From: Pigoraptor vietnamica
Lineage: Eukaryota; Opisthokonta; Filasterea
Direction of reading: 5' to 3'
Assembly (NCBI GenBank): GCA_943704525.1
Contig: CALSCQ010000610.1
Span: forward strand, 1-47,785
Length of the DNA: 47,785 nt
Under the pieces are notes generated by a model that was given only the letters and a program-made list of their open reading frames with translations, did not search any database and was not told where the DNA came from. This document shows positions 1 to 12,179 of the stretch, in pieces; position 1 is the first letter of the stretch, and each line of letters begins with the position of its first letter. Made by a program: the position numbers and the translations under genes.

Positions 1-14
1 GGGGGGGGGGGGGG
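1..14. repeat. Poly-G run at window edge
   Basis: Fourteen consecutive G bases open the window. They lie inside what must be an intron of the CYFIP gene, because the next exon starts at 67 after an AG acceptor. The run may be genuine, since this DNA carries other long homopolymers (T29 at 395-423, G22 at 24763-24784), or it may be a sequence-end artefact. Confidence 0.6.
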
Positions 15-3000
15 TCCTGTGCTGTTTGGCGGTCTCTCCCGCTTGTTTCTCATTCCCTGTGTGCAGGACGCTGGAAGCGCTCATGCTGCTCCTGGACTCT
101 CGCGACGCGCTGACACTCCCGCAACAAAAGGCGTGGGTTCCGTCGTGTGGACAGGTACGTGCGCGTCTTGCTCGCCAGGTAATGCATTGAAGCATTGTAG
201 TGTTGAAGGGCACCCGCGGCGCAGTTGTTGTTGGCGCGGCTGGTGTTGGAGGGTCTCGCGTGCGAGGAGCTAGGCGTGCTGGGCCTGAAGTCGAAGGACT
301 GTGCGCGCCCACTGAAGGCCGCGTTGGTGCCCCTCGGCGCGTGCGTGGCGTCCGCCGGACTTCTTTTGAGCGGCGCGGATGACTTTGGTGGGTGTTTTTT
401 TTTTTTTTTTTTTTTTTTTTTTTCGCGTCAGTGCAAAATCCTGTGGTTTCGCTGACACCGCCTTCCACTCGCACTGCAGTTGTGGCGGCGGGGGACCTGT
501 CGGACATCTGCCTCCGCGAGCTCCACAGCGACTTTGCGGGCGTTCCTCAAGTGTGTACTCGCGCTTGCAGACTGGTACTTTGCGCGCGCGTCGTGCGCGT
601 GGCTGCGATCTAATCCTCTTCTTCTGCCGCAGCTTGCCGCGGAATTGTCGCTGGTACACATTCTGGCCATCCGTTGTGCCGAGAATGCCGACGCCACGAG
701 GATAAGGTCCGCCGCATCCCGCTATGTGCGTGAGCGCAAACTGCTGCTTACAATGGCGTGGGTTCATTCATCTTTCAGGCTCTTGCAAAGTGTGATGAAC
801 GCGTACTCGGACGCGGCGCATCGGTCGCTTGCGTGCTTTGGAGTGAGGCATCTCTTTGATGAAATGGAAGCGGAGGTGCGTTGCCGATGCCGCCTGGTAT
901 CCGATTGTAGTGCCGCGAATTAACCGTTGCGTCGCAGGCCAACCTCTGCATTGAGGCGGTGGGCGTGGGCATCGCGAAGCGGATGTACGCAGCAGCCCGG
1001 AGAGTCGCCGTCAGGCACGTCTTGCTTGCCGCCGTTCCGTTGCTTCGTGGCCGGTTGTTTTCTATTGCCCGCTCCGGGTTGCAGTGTCACACTGAATGCG
1101 AGTCCTCCTCGCAGAGCATCGCTGGCGTCCCTCGCGCCCTTCGAACTCATCGCACCCGAGGACCCCGCGGACGGTGCGCAGGCCCTTGCGGACATTGGAT
1201 GCCTGGCACAGGGGCTGCGGGTGCGTCGGTCCCGTGTGTGTATGGATGTATGACCCGTCTCACACGTAGTTGCGCATTGTCAGGTCTGCGGCCGCGCTGT
1301 ACATCTGCCTGGTCTGATCGAGAACCACCTCTGTGCGCTTTTGCGCGCGTCCGTTGACCATGCCATCGCAATCTTCGAAGCGGGGCCTCTCACGGGCATA
1401 CTGGTGAGATTCATGGGACGTGAACCTTCCTGTTGCGGGGTGGCGTCGCTGAACGTGCGCCATTGCCCAGGACCTTCACGTGGCCCTTGACGCCAGTCGC
1501 GAGGCGCACCGCCTGCTCGGCATCGCCGCCTGCGACTTCGACGACATCGTGGATTCGGCCGATTGGGACGGCGCTGGCGGTCGCATCGCGCTGCACGCAA
1601 GTGCGGAGGTTGTCTTCGATGTGCTGCCCAACTGGGACGCGGACCTCGCACGGGGCGTGTGAGTGCCTTGCCTCCATCGCCTCTCCCTGTGGCCGGCACG
1701 GTACTGACGGCACCGCATCGCGCAGGTTCCTTCCCAGCAGCCGATCGACGCAATCGCGCATGCCAGAGCGGAAGAGATGCCCGAAGGCGAGCGCTTTCCT
1801 CCTCTTTGGTGGATCGGTACGTAATTCTATGTGCCCGCGCCCAGACGAAGTCCCGCGTGCTCACTGATGAACCGATTCACAGGACAATTTGGTCGATGCC
1901 GCGCGCGTTGTGAACCAGGCCGCACGTCTCTATTTTGGATTGGAGCACCAGCGTGCCTTGCTGGCCGTTCTTGGGGATGGTCGCATGAGAACGCTTGTGA
2001 ACGACGTCGCCGAGAATGCCATGGGGGTCGTGAGTGTCTGCCTCACTGTGACTCTGTCAGTTAGTTGTGCATAGTAGCACTGTGTCGATAGCCTGCTCAC
2101 CGTTCGTCTTCCGCCGCAGTTCTCGTCCTGCATTAGTCCCTTCCTTGAACGTCTTCGGATTGCATACGCCCCCATTAAGCTTCCAAGCCTCGACTACGGC
2201 CCTTCAGGTGAGCTTTTGAGCGAGCACTGTCGAGCTCGGAAGGGCCGGGTGTCAAAATGTCAGTCGGTCGTACCTGGCCGCTTACAGGTCTGGGGTAGCG
2301 TTGCTTGCGTATTATCGCGCAGGGCTTGGGTGGCTTGCGAGCTACCCAGAACTGCACGGCAAACTTGGCGAAGCTCTCAATGAGTTTGGCAATGCGTTCG
2401 CATTCGCGACGTTCATGGATATCGCGAGGGTGAGTACTCGGTATATCAGGATCCTTTGTTTTGTTTTTTTTCGGTCCTAATCGTGTGCCGTCTACTCACA
2501 GGATGTTACTCGAGGTGCTACTGCAATCGCATCTCTCCCGTTTTACCGGGGACCCTGGGAAGGTAAGGAAACTATTGCAACCATTGCAGCTTTGCGGCCC
2601 CTTATTTCTCGGCTGGCGATGTGCAGTGCTCCAAAGTGATTACGTGGACAGCTTGACGGCAAGCGAGAGCTGGCTACGTCGCGCGAAGTTGTCGGCAGCA
2701 CAGCTTTACAGCAAATTCTCCACTGCGAGCTACACTTCTTGTGAAGAGGTACGTAGAGCTCACATGTAGTATTATTCCCATTCACTCCTACCAAGTAATC
2801 ACTTTTTTCCCTTCCTAGGATGACAACGTGCGACCTACGCAAAGTCTCTCTGCAATGTTGGCCTCGCTGTTCTGTTCCGCGTACAGTCAGAAGCAGCAGC
2901 AACAGAGCATTCGAAGAGTTTTGCAGCGAGTGCTTCCAACAATAGGCCCGCAGTTATCAAAGGAGAATTCAATGGGAGACCTTTGGGCGGCACTTGAATT

Positions 3001-3395
3001 TGTCTTCCTTTCTGATGCCGCCAGCGGAAGGTGAGACTATTGTAAATCGATTGATAACACTGTTGGGATTACTAATTTATTATACGCAGAGACGTTGCGC
3101 TCACGGGCGGATTTGCGTGGTTTGGATGCCTTGTGTCGGCCACAACATCGCGACCGTCAACAATCGTTGACTCGATTCTCCATCATCAGTGTCACGCTGA
3201 CACTCAAAAGGTTCGGTTGGCAACTTCCCTTTACAAAGTTGTGTATTTATTTGTTTCACACAAAATGTCGTTTTCTTCGCATTGCAGGACGAAACTCTCA
3301 AACGTTTCGCGTCTTCGGCACTCGCGTTGAAGGCATTGACGAGCAATATGCAAATTCGTGTCGTTCGCTTTCTCTCAAGTGCCCATACCGATTAA
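1..3395 (+). CDS. CYFIP: CYFIP/Sra-1/PIR121, WAVE regulatory complex subunit (5' truncated)
   Basis: Spliced gene, already open at the left edge. CYFIP is the large Rac1-binding subunit that holds the WAVE complex inactive and releases it to drive Arp2/3 actin branching at the membrane. Short exons match the C-terminal FragX-IP half of the family. The best landmarks are HLFDEMEAEANLCIEAVG across the intron at about 895-938 (family FLYDEIEAEVNLCFDQFV), EVVFDVLPNWD near 1609 (family LNFDFLPNY), and GGFAWFGCLVS near 3103 (family GLNWAGCSI). The last exon runs from 3288 to a TAA at 3393-3395 and encodes DETLKRFASS..LSSAHTD. The first visible exon is 67-154. The N-terminal domain lies outside the window. 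One intron carries a T29 tract. Individual exon borders between 155 and 780 are less certain than those after 780. Confidence 0.9.
395..423 (+). repeat. T29 homopolymer in a CYFIP intron
   Basis: Twenty-nine T bases directly follow a GTGGGTG-like 5' splice site. It may serve as an exaggerated polypyrimidine tract. Slippage would make its length variable between isolates or reads. Confidence 0.9.
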
Positions 3396-4195
3396 AATGT
3401 CAAGATGTCCCCTTGCATCTGTGTTATGCGTTTATATAAGTGTCAGTGTATCTAAAACTTGGTATAATTCTTGTAGATGCACGTATAATAGATACGCCAA
3501 TAGTTAATTGACATACAAGTAAATGCTCCAGAATAGATACGTCACGTTGCATGGACAAACAGTTTGGAGTTGTTGAGCTCAATGCACGACCATAGTTTTA
3601 TCTCTTGACAGAAGATGCAAGCTCAATGGACGACATAGCGTTGTTGAGCGCTCCCTCACACTATTATTTCATATTATAAGACGTTGACAATAATGTCGCT
3701 CGCTCACGTTATAATATATATATATATATATTAATATAAGGCCAGTATTGTTTATGAAACCGCTTGCACAGGTCAAAGTTGGACCGTTGCTTCTCGCGCA
3801 CATTCTTTAGACTGAATGCCGCTTTTCTTTCTCGGAGATGGTTGTCCGCTGCTCTCAATAAGACAGGAAGTGTTCGGCGCTGTCGATTATGTCGAAACGA
3901 CTCAGAGGGGAAGGTAAGGGGTTGCTGCTGATTTTGTCACTTATAGCTGGTCAGGACCGAAAGTGATCTACGGAACGATCAGAGCCATCTAGATTCACGT
4001 TGTGGTCAACCAGGTAAATAGAACACAAAAAGACTCGAACAGAAGTGCATTGTTGTTGTTCGACGTATGGTACAAAAGAACGCTGCGCGCCGCGCCACAT
4101 GCTGATGAAATAACAACGCAATTCAGAACGCCTAGGAAGCGATGAGCAGCTACAATCCGCGGCACACACGAAAGGCGACGCATGCGAAACAACTT
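3396..4195. other. Intergenic region between CYFIP and ARF6, AT-rich
   Basis: Eight hundred bases between two convergent genes, the longest gene-free stretch in the left half and much more AT-rich than the rest. It holds a TA dinucleotide run at about 3714-3732 and an imperfect direct repeat (about 3576-3595 and 3620-3639, sharing AGCTCAATG and ACGAC). A short + frame at about 3774-3930 contains CRLCRNDSEGK, a weak zinc-knuckle-like string. No complete gene or RNA was recognised. Confidence 0.6.
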
Positions 4196-5411
<1,216 letters not shown>

Positions 5412-6067
5412 ATGGGGGCCCTCGCACGGCCGACGCATGCCCTGCTCCGTAGGGACCCGCGCACTGCCATGGGGGACCGTAAGGTCAAGTTCGTCGGCGC
5501 CGTGGGGGCGTGTGAGTCTCGCAGGGCTGTTGTGAATGAAGCGAGATGCGTCGGTCCTAATGCTTTGATTCTGTGCAGTTGCGAACTGGATGATACCGCT
5601 CGCAGTAAGTAGTCCCGCGGGGGCGCGGCGCATGGGCACTGAGTGTGCGTCTGAGATTTCATTTTGTAACTCACAATACTGCAGGCTATTGCCTCTTTTA
5701 AGGACGACCCGTCCCGCATCAACCCCGGCATGACGGGAGGTTCGTGCCCAGAGCAGTCGATTGTCATTGGTTTTCAATAGCCATGGCGCCGAATCGTGAC
5801 GTTCGGACGCTCTGCCGCAGTGCTTGCCGTCTACAGCGTCTTCTTTATGCGATGGGCGCTTGCCATCCGCCCGCCCAACTACGCGCTGTTTGCGTGCCAT
5901 GTGGCCAATAGCTCAGCACAGCTCATTCAGCTGGGTCGCTACACGACGTGAGTGCACCCACCTGGCGTTTGCACGGGGTTACTGGTGACGGATTGTGCAG
6001 TGTCTTATATTTATTCGCTTGTTTCGGTTGCAGCCATTCCCTCAAGGACAGCTCAAAGTCTTCATGA
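5412..6067 (+). CDS. MPC1: Mitochondrial pyruvate carrier subunit 1
   Basis: Five exons (5412-5511, 5579-5604, 5685-5739, 5821-5947, 6034-6067) give 113 codons plus stop; human MPC1 has 109 residues. MPC1 pairs with MPC2 in the inner mitochondrial membrane to import pyruvate. Family landmarks are [20 protein letters not shown] (human VANWGLPIAAINDMKKSPE), [24 protein letters not shown] and [18 protein letters not shown]. These cover the amphipathic helix and the transmembrane helices. The upstream ATG at 5412 is preferred because it gives the usual 35-40 residues before ANW; the in-frame ATG at 5469 would give 94 residues. The partner MPC2 lies 6 kb downstream on the same strand. Confidence 0.93.
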
Positions 6068-6558
6068 CGACAGCGAGGGGTGCCAATGGCGTACTGTGCG
6101 TGCGGAGCATAGAGTGTGTCGGCGTGCGTCGTGCGTGCGTGTGCGTTGCGTGCGGTGCGTGCGTGCAGGCAACAAGAGGCCGAGCGGCCGTCCTTAAATA
6201 CCGTCACTGTCTATTTTTAGCGCAGTGTAGGCGCGTCCATTGCCTCCCAACCGCAGCCAGCAGCAGCGCTTAATTTACGCTAATTTACCAACGCTCACTA
6301 TGAAATGACTATGGACAATCCACGCGCGCGATTATTTGCGATTATTGCGCGTGATCCGTCAACAACACACGGCGTGTGCTCGCTGCCACTCACTCCCCTC
6401 CTCTCTCTCTCTCCCTCTCCTCTCTCTCTCTCGCTCCCTCTCTCTCTCTCTCCTTCCTGCTCAAGAAGCACAAGAGGTGGCCGTTGTGCAGGGCGTGCGC
6501 GCGTGTCTGCATTTGCGTTCGGTTTGTCTCTGCCAGATCCCATTCGACCTCGTTGAGA
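6068..6558 (+). promoter_or_regulatory. MPC1-RAS intergenic region with pyrimidine tract
   Basis: About 490 bases between the MPC1 stop and the Ras ATG, both on the + strand. It contains a CT-rich tract at about 6390-6465 (long runs of CTCTCT) some 95 bases before the Ras start, either a promoter pyrimidine stretch or 5' UTR. An upstream non-coding exon of Ras cannot be excluded. Confidence 0.45.
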
Positions 6559-7638
6559 ATGACCGAGTACAAGCTTGTCGTCGTCGGCGGTGGGTGCTGT
6601 CCCTGCGTCCGTGGCGCACATGGCGTACAACGGCGTCTCCGTGCGTGCGGAGAGCATTTTGTAGGGACTTTTGTAGGGACTTTGACTGGCTGTTTTCTGA
6701 CGATGCGTGCTGTGCAGGCGGTGGTGTCGGCAAGTCGGCGCTCACCATCCAGCTCATTCAGAACCAGTGGGTGTCGGTTGCGCGTTGCCGGGCGTGAATG
6801 CATTGCGCTGTTGCTAATATGCGGCTGCTTTTTCCCTTTCCAGCTTCGTGGACGAGTATGACCCCACTATCGGTGCGTTACGTTCGGCGCGTTTTCGCCT
6901 GCGTCCGCGCGCGCGTTTGAACTTGCGCTCATTGCATGTTGTGCGTTTGCAGAGGACTCGTACCGGAAGCAGGTCGTCATTGACGAGGAGACGTGCCTTC
7001 TCGACATTTTGGACACGGCCGGTCAGGAGGAGTACAGGTGTGCTGCACGTTTGTTTGGTGTTTGCGGTGTGCGTCGCTGTTGCCGCCGTTCTTACGTGCC
7101 CTCTCTCTTGCAGCGCCATGCGTGACCAGTACATGCGAACTGGCGAGGGCTTCCTCTGCGTGTATGCCATCACATCCAAGGGCTCGTTTGAGGAAATCGA
7201 CGTTTTCCGTGAACAGATTCTCCGCGTGAAGGACGCGGACCAAGTGCCCATGATGCGTGAGTGTCGCTGAATAACCCGCCCTCGCCGACTGCTGTGCACG
7301 GGCGCTGCATGTGGACCTTGCACAAGTGAACATGCGCGAAATGGCGCCATGGATTGAGAATGGTGTGGGCGGACCTTGCTAAGACTTCTTGTCTTTTGTG
7401 CGCCTTTGCAGTGGTCGGTAACAAGTGCGATCTCGAGGACGACCGCCACGTGTCTAAGACGGAGGGCCAGGAGAAGGCCAAGCACTTTGGCATTCCCTTT
7501 TTGGAGACGTCGGCCAAGACACGCACAAATGTCGAGGATGCCTTCTATACGCTCGTGCGGGAGATTCGCCGCTTCAAGAAGCGGAGCGCGGAGGACGCGA
7601 CGCCGAAGCGGAAGAGCAAGAAGTGCAGCCTGCTGTGA
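6559..7638 (+). CDS. RAS: Ras GTPase (H/K/N-Ras type)
   Basis: Six exons (6559-6589, 6718-6766, 6844-6872, 6953-7037, 7114-7256, 7412-7638) splice to 187 codons plus stop. Ras is the membrane-bound switch linking receptors to kinase cascades. The product starts [17 protein letters not shown], with Gly at positions 12 and 13, then [20 protein letters not shown] as the effector loop, and [19 protein letters not shown] with Gln61. NKCDL and ETSAKTR are the guanine-binding motifs. A polybasic tail RRFKKRS..KRKSKK ends in CSLL. A final Leu predicts geranylgeranylation rather than farnesylation. Position 11 is Gly, where the usual residue is Ala. The gene is convergent with a MAP2K gene 197 bases away. 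Confidence 0.98.
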
Positions 7639-7835
7639 GCGGACGATCTGCCCTGGGCGTGTTGCTGTGTCGTGTCTTCTGGCGCGTGCTGTGTGTGGTT
7701 CCGTGCTCCGTTGTATTGCTAATGCCTTGCGTCAATTGCAAGAACGCGCGTCTGTCTCTCGCGGCTGTGCGCGGCCGTTTTGCCCGTTGGTGCGTTCCCG
7801 GCGGATAATTAACGGCTCACATTCGTTTGAATGAT

Positions 7836-9747
7836 TTACTCGTGTTTTTGTTGTGAAATCCGCGTAAGCCACGTTGATACGTCGATATTTTGCGCCGCCG
7901 AAGTGACGAAGAAGGGGTGAAGCTAGCGGAGCAATTCACGAGCACGAAAGTAAGAAGGCGTCGAACAGTGCCAGCATGCCAAGCATTGCGCACCTGCAGG
8001 GCCGTGGGCGTGGGGCGCTTTTCGGGCTCCTTGTGGAGGCTGCAGGAGGGGTGGCAGGTAAACCCCTGGACACTGGCGAGTGACGGAAACAGACCCACCC
8101 ACCACACGGCCACAAAATCAACAAATCCCGGCGAAAACAGGCCCGCCGACAAGACGGGTGCGGGCTCGCGCACGATGCACTCAAGCAGTTCGAATGCGCT
8201 GGGCAGGCTCTCGGCCGCCTGTGCGCCGCGAGAATAGGGAAACGCGCCGGTCGCAAGCTCCACGAGCGACATGCCCGTGCTCCAAACATCAGAGCGAACC
8301 GAATGGGGCTCTCCAAGCACGCGTTCCGGCTGCGGCAAGCATTTGTCAGGCGGTGGGGTGTCGGACAGTGCGCTCGCAATTCTCAGGCGGTGGGGTTTCG
8401 GACAGTGCGCTCGCCCACTCACCGCCATGTATGCATTTGTGCCGACGAATGTCTTTGCAACCGAATCGACCAGCTGGCCACTCACTCCGAAGTCGCACAG
8501 CTTAAATTGGCCCGCGCTGTTCACAAGCATGTTCGATGGCTTCACATCTGCGCAAGCACTTTTCAGCGGCCGCACACGCACCCCGGCAGAAGGCACACCC
8601 GTACCTCGATGCACAATTTTGAGCTGCTCGTACAGATATGCGAGGCCGCGCACGACCTGCGAAGGGCCACGTGCGTCAGAGGCCTGCGCCGAACAGACAA
8701 CGCGGCGCATCGCGCACCCACGGCAACGACGAGCTTTCCGAGAATTTCTTCAGGTATCGGGCCGACTGCGTGCGACACACTCTCAAGCGAGCCCACGTCC
8801 ATCAGCTCCATGGCGAGGTGGAAGTGGCCCTCCCAGAAGAACGCGCCGTGAAAACCGACAATGTACGGGCAGTGGCAGCGCTCCATTATCTCCAGCTCCT
8901 TCATGATCTGCCGCTGCGCTGCCGCCGTCAGGTCGAGCTGCACCGACTGCGGGTCGCCAGCATGAGCGAACAGCCAGCCATTGCACCCAACACTCAGCAC
9001 ACGAACCTTCAGCGCAACAAAGCGCCCCGATGGCCTGTGCCGCGCCTTGTGCACCGTCCCGCCGTGCCCAAAGCCAATGACACCGACGACATCGAGTTCT
9101 TCACGCGACACAATCACCTGGGATTGTGTATATGGTGCATCCGAATACTCTCTGCAGCCGTGCAAGACATTTCGATCACGATGCCGAAATAGAGGCATGT
9201 CATGCCACAGTTACTCACTGCAGCGCGGGCGGCGCAGCCCCCACTTCAATCGTAAGCCCATGCGTTGCTTTCGACCGTCCGCGCGCAAGCGGCCGCAAAA
9301 TTATCTCAATGCCCAGTTGCGTGTCGTGCGGGGCTCTTCGACGCAGCCATGCATACTGATGGCACGTGCGTTAGAACTGCAGGTCCAATATTGCACCCAC
9401 AAAGCACTGACCAGTTCAAACATCTCCCGCAGGTCGCCGTCGTTCGCCACAGCAATGCAGTCGCCCTCATTGTCGAGATCTGCCCAGCAGGACGTCAGCG
9501 CACGAAACGCACTTCCTGCATCATTAATGCACAGCACTCACATTCGAACGAAACGGGCAGTCCCGCGAATTCTGCAAGCAGATCCTACGGAGACGGACGT
9601 CAGGCTCACTGCAACTCTGACCCCTGGTACTTGCCACACTGTCCTCACCAGCAATGCAGACAGCGTCGTGCTTGCTGGTATTTGCAGGGTCCCTACGCGC
9701 CGCCCATTCGCCACGCAATGAATGCAAATGAGAGCATTCCGCTCCAT
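7836..9747 (-). CDS. MAP2K5: MAP2K of the MEK5 type, with N-terminal PB1 domain
   Basis: Dual-specificity MAP kinase kinase. It starts [19 protein letters not shown] and continues to [20 protein letters not shown], the acidic OPCA end of a PB1 domain, matching the head of human MEK5. The kinase follows: glycine loop [15 protein letters not shown] lysine, [32 protein letters not shown] (the HRD codon is split by an intron near 8550-8610), [20 protein letters not shown] with the MEK-type activation S-x-[20 protein letters not shown], and a last exon [11 protein letters not shown] ending at 7836. All catalytic residues are present. PB1 domains let MEK5 dock to MEKK2/3 or p62/aPKC-type partners. 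The short exon and intron borders inside the PB1 domain (about 9490-9710) are not fully resolved. Confidence 0.93.
8346..8414. repeat. Tandem duplication in a MAP2K intron
   Basis: Two 32-base units (8346-8377 and 8383-8414) differ at one base and are separated by AATTC, so the period is 37. They fill most of the intron between exons encoding GTNAYMA and PERVLGE. The duplication adds to intron length without touching the splice sites at either end. Confidence 0.9.
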
Positions 9748-9993
9748 CTTGCAGCGCGGTCAGATTCAGCCAAGTTGTCTTGCAAAAAAACCGTGGTGCC
9801 AGCCGTTCACGTGATGTCACGTGATATAGCGGGTCATGGTGCTATTTTTGGCACGGCCATCACTGGCGCCGAAATAGCAGGCCGAGCGTTCAAAAGTGCG
9901 GCCGGGATCTGTTGCTGCGACCGGCAAAGCAGGGAGATCAACAATAACACGGCGGCACACGGGCACTCGTACACGCGCGCACATACACCAACC
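9748..9993. promoter_or_regulatory. Divergent promoter with double CACGTG box (MAP2K / UBL-VWA)
   Basis: The 246-base gap between two divergent start codons holds TCACGTGATGTCACGTGAT at 9807-9825. This is two perfect TCACGTGA palindromes with a 10-base centre-to-centre spacing, about one helical turn. The motif lies 60 bases from the MAP2K ATG. A 19-base near copy lies between BRCC36 and the BAH-PHD gene. CACGTG is the classic site for bHLH or bHLH-ZIP factors such as USF or Cbf1; that such a factor binds here is inferred. Confidence 0.65.
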
Positions 9994-12029
9994 ATGGACG
10001 TGTTTGTGAGGCTGCCTAATGGGCGCGTCCGCCCCTTCACTGTGCGGCCCGAGGACCGCCTATCAGCGCTGGCCGCTGTTCTCGCCGCTAACGAAGGCAT
10101 CAGCGCAGACAAGGTGCGCATCTCGTACGAGGGCAAGCCACTGGACCAGGACAAGGCATTCCGGCAGTACGGCATTGTGCGCGAGACGCTCCTGCAGGCA
10201 GCCGTTGTCGAGCCGCGACTGCTTGACATTGTCATCAAGGGGTCCGATGGCCGTGCCGAAGCCTTCACCGTGCGATCATCGACAAGCCTCGCAGGCCTCA
10301 TCGCCGACGTCGCCCACAGGTTCAAGGTGGACACGGTTGCAAACAGGGTCGTGCTGAGGGAACGCGTCCACAACCGCGAACTCCCAGCGACGGACAACAC
10401 GCTCGACAGCTGGGGCATCGAAGCCGAGAGTGTGCTGGAGCTCGAGTTGCGCGCCAACAAGGGCAAGGCGCGGGACGCGGGGTCCAGCAACTCCGACGCA
10501 GCAGCAGTGAAGGCGCCGCCAATGGACAAGGCGCGAGAGGAGGTGGGCAGGAGATGACGTGCAAGTAGTGTTGTGCAAGTAACGTGACGCGGCGTCCCTC
10601 CAGGAAATTCTGCGCAACTTTGTGCAATCGGCAACAACTAAAAAGGTCGAGATCGTCGTTTCATTCGACACGACGGGGTCCATGTCATCGTGCCTTGCCG
10701 AGGTGCGTCTCCACAGCAGAGACGCGACTTGCACGCACCATTGGCTTACTTACGCCATTGCACACGCAGGTGCGGCGTCAAGTTGCAGAGACGGTGGCGC
10801 GTCTGTGCAGCGACATCAAGGACATACGCATTGGGATCATGGCGCATGGTGGGTGGACGTACAGCCGCGTGGAGATGCGCGCATGGCACTGACGCATGAC
10901 GGGCCACGCGCAGGTGACTACTGCGACGGTAAGAATGCCCTCAGGACAATGGACCTGTCGCGCGATCAGCCGGCCATTTGCCGGTTCGTCGAGACGGTCC
11001 CCTCCACGGGCGGCGGCGATGCCCCGGAGGTGAGTGAGTGTGGCTGTCTCCGGTGGCGATGGAAAAACTCACCCGTGCTCTCACCAGTGTTACGAGCTGG
11101 TCCTGCGCCGCGCGCGCGACTTGTCGTGGACGGCCGACGCGGCCAAGGCGCTGGTTGTTATTGGCGACGCGGTGCCCCATCCGCCGTCGTACACCGACCA
11201 GAACATCGACTGGAACGAGGAGCTCGAGGCGCTCGCGGCGATGGACGTCAAGGTCTACGGCGTGCGCGCAATGAACTCGCCGGAAGCGCAGCCCTTCTAC
11301 GAGGCACTCGGTGAGCGCCCCTGTTCGCCGTTGTGCCGCGCTTCAAAACGAGTTGCAAATGCCCTGACACCCCGCGAAACAGCGACGCGCACCAACGCAA
11401 TCAACATCGATTTCCAGGACTTCCGCGTGATGACAGACATGTTCCTCGCCGGTGAGTTGCGCGTTCGAAGTGGCAACGCAGCAGTCGGTGCTCACTTGCC
11501 CCTGTGCAGTGTGCTACAAGGAGGCGGGGGACGCGCACTTTGAGGCCTTTGCGATGGAGGTGCAGGACCAGGGGCGCCTCGTGGGGGAGCTCGGCAACGT
11601 GCTCAACACGCTCCGCGGCGACAAAAAAGACAGCGCAGAGGCCCACAGTCCCTCCGAGGTGCGTGACGGGTCGCAGACGCGTTGGATCGGCATGCCGTAT
11701 TCACCATTTACTCGCAGGCCGCGAAGCCGGCCAGGAAGCGCGCACCGCAAGTGAGCGCGCTCTGGTGGAGCCGCGACCAGGACAACGGGCACTGCGCGTA
11801 CCACTACAACAAGAGCAACGACGGGTGGGACCCGTGCCCCGGCCACGGCAGCGCCGCACGGTCCGCACGCACAGCCTCGATCAAACGCACGCACACGCCC
11901 GCGGAAACGACAAAGACGGAGGTGCCCAGAGCCGCCCCCGTTGTTGTCGACACCGGCGCAGGTAGCAAGAAGCGGAGTGCGCGAAAGAGCGCCGCTCGCG
12001 CCGTCCGTCGCAGCTGCGTCGTGTCGTGA
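9994..12029 (+). CDS. Double ubiquitin-like domain plus VWA domain protein
   Basis: Exon 1 (9994-10542) encodes two tandem ubiquitin-like folds. The first is MDVFVRLPNGRVRPFTVRPE...YEGKPLDQDKAFRQYGI, like ubiquitin's F4, K27 and G-K-x-L-x-D region. The second is LDIVIKGSDGRAEAFTVRSS...LDSWGIEAES. Seven or so short exons follow with a VWA domain: VEIVVSFDTTGSMSSCLAEV carries the MIDAS DxTGS motif, then RIGIMAHGDYCDG and a TGGGDAPECYELVLRRAR stretch typical of eukaryotic intracellular VWA proteins. The C-terminus has SALWWSRDQDNGHCAYHY and ends in a Lys/Arg-rich tail (KKRSARKSAARAVRRS) that could be a nuclear signal. Neither UBL ends in a processable Gly-Gly. No function is assigned; a ubiquitin-pathway adaptor is a guess. 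Confidence 0.85.
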
Positions 12030-12179
12030 AACGGGCGCTTTGAATGAAGGGATTCCGTTCCATGCCAACGATGCATCCCCGGATGTGGGACTGCGACTCA
12101 CTCTGGCGTGATTCAACAAGGAACAGGATGGCTGGCAAGGCACTTCGAGGGTCCGTTGAGCCACAGTTGAGCACAGAGA

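Noticed and set aside
270-767. 165-codon minus-strand frame
   Set aside because: It crosses CYFIP exons and a poly-T tract (giving a poly-Lys run) and has no family likeness. It is a shadow of the + strand gene.
3774-3930. Possible LINE reverse-transcriptase zinc-knuckle relic (CRLCRNDSEGK)
   Set aside because: Too short. The His and last Cys of the usual knuckle are not in place and no other RT motif is nearby.
6298-6657. Arg/Glu-rich minus-strand frames upstream of Ras
   Set aside because: They are created by the CT-rich tract and overlap Ras exon 1.
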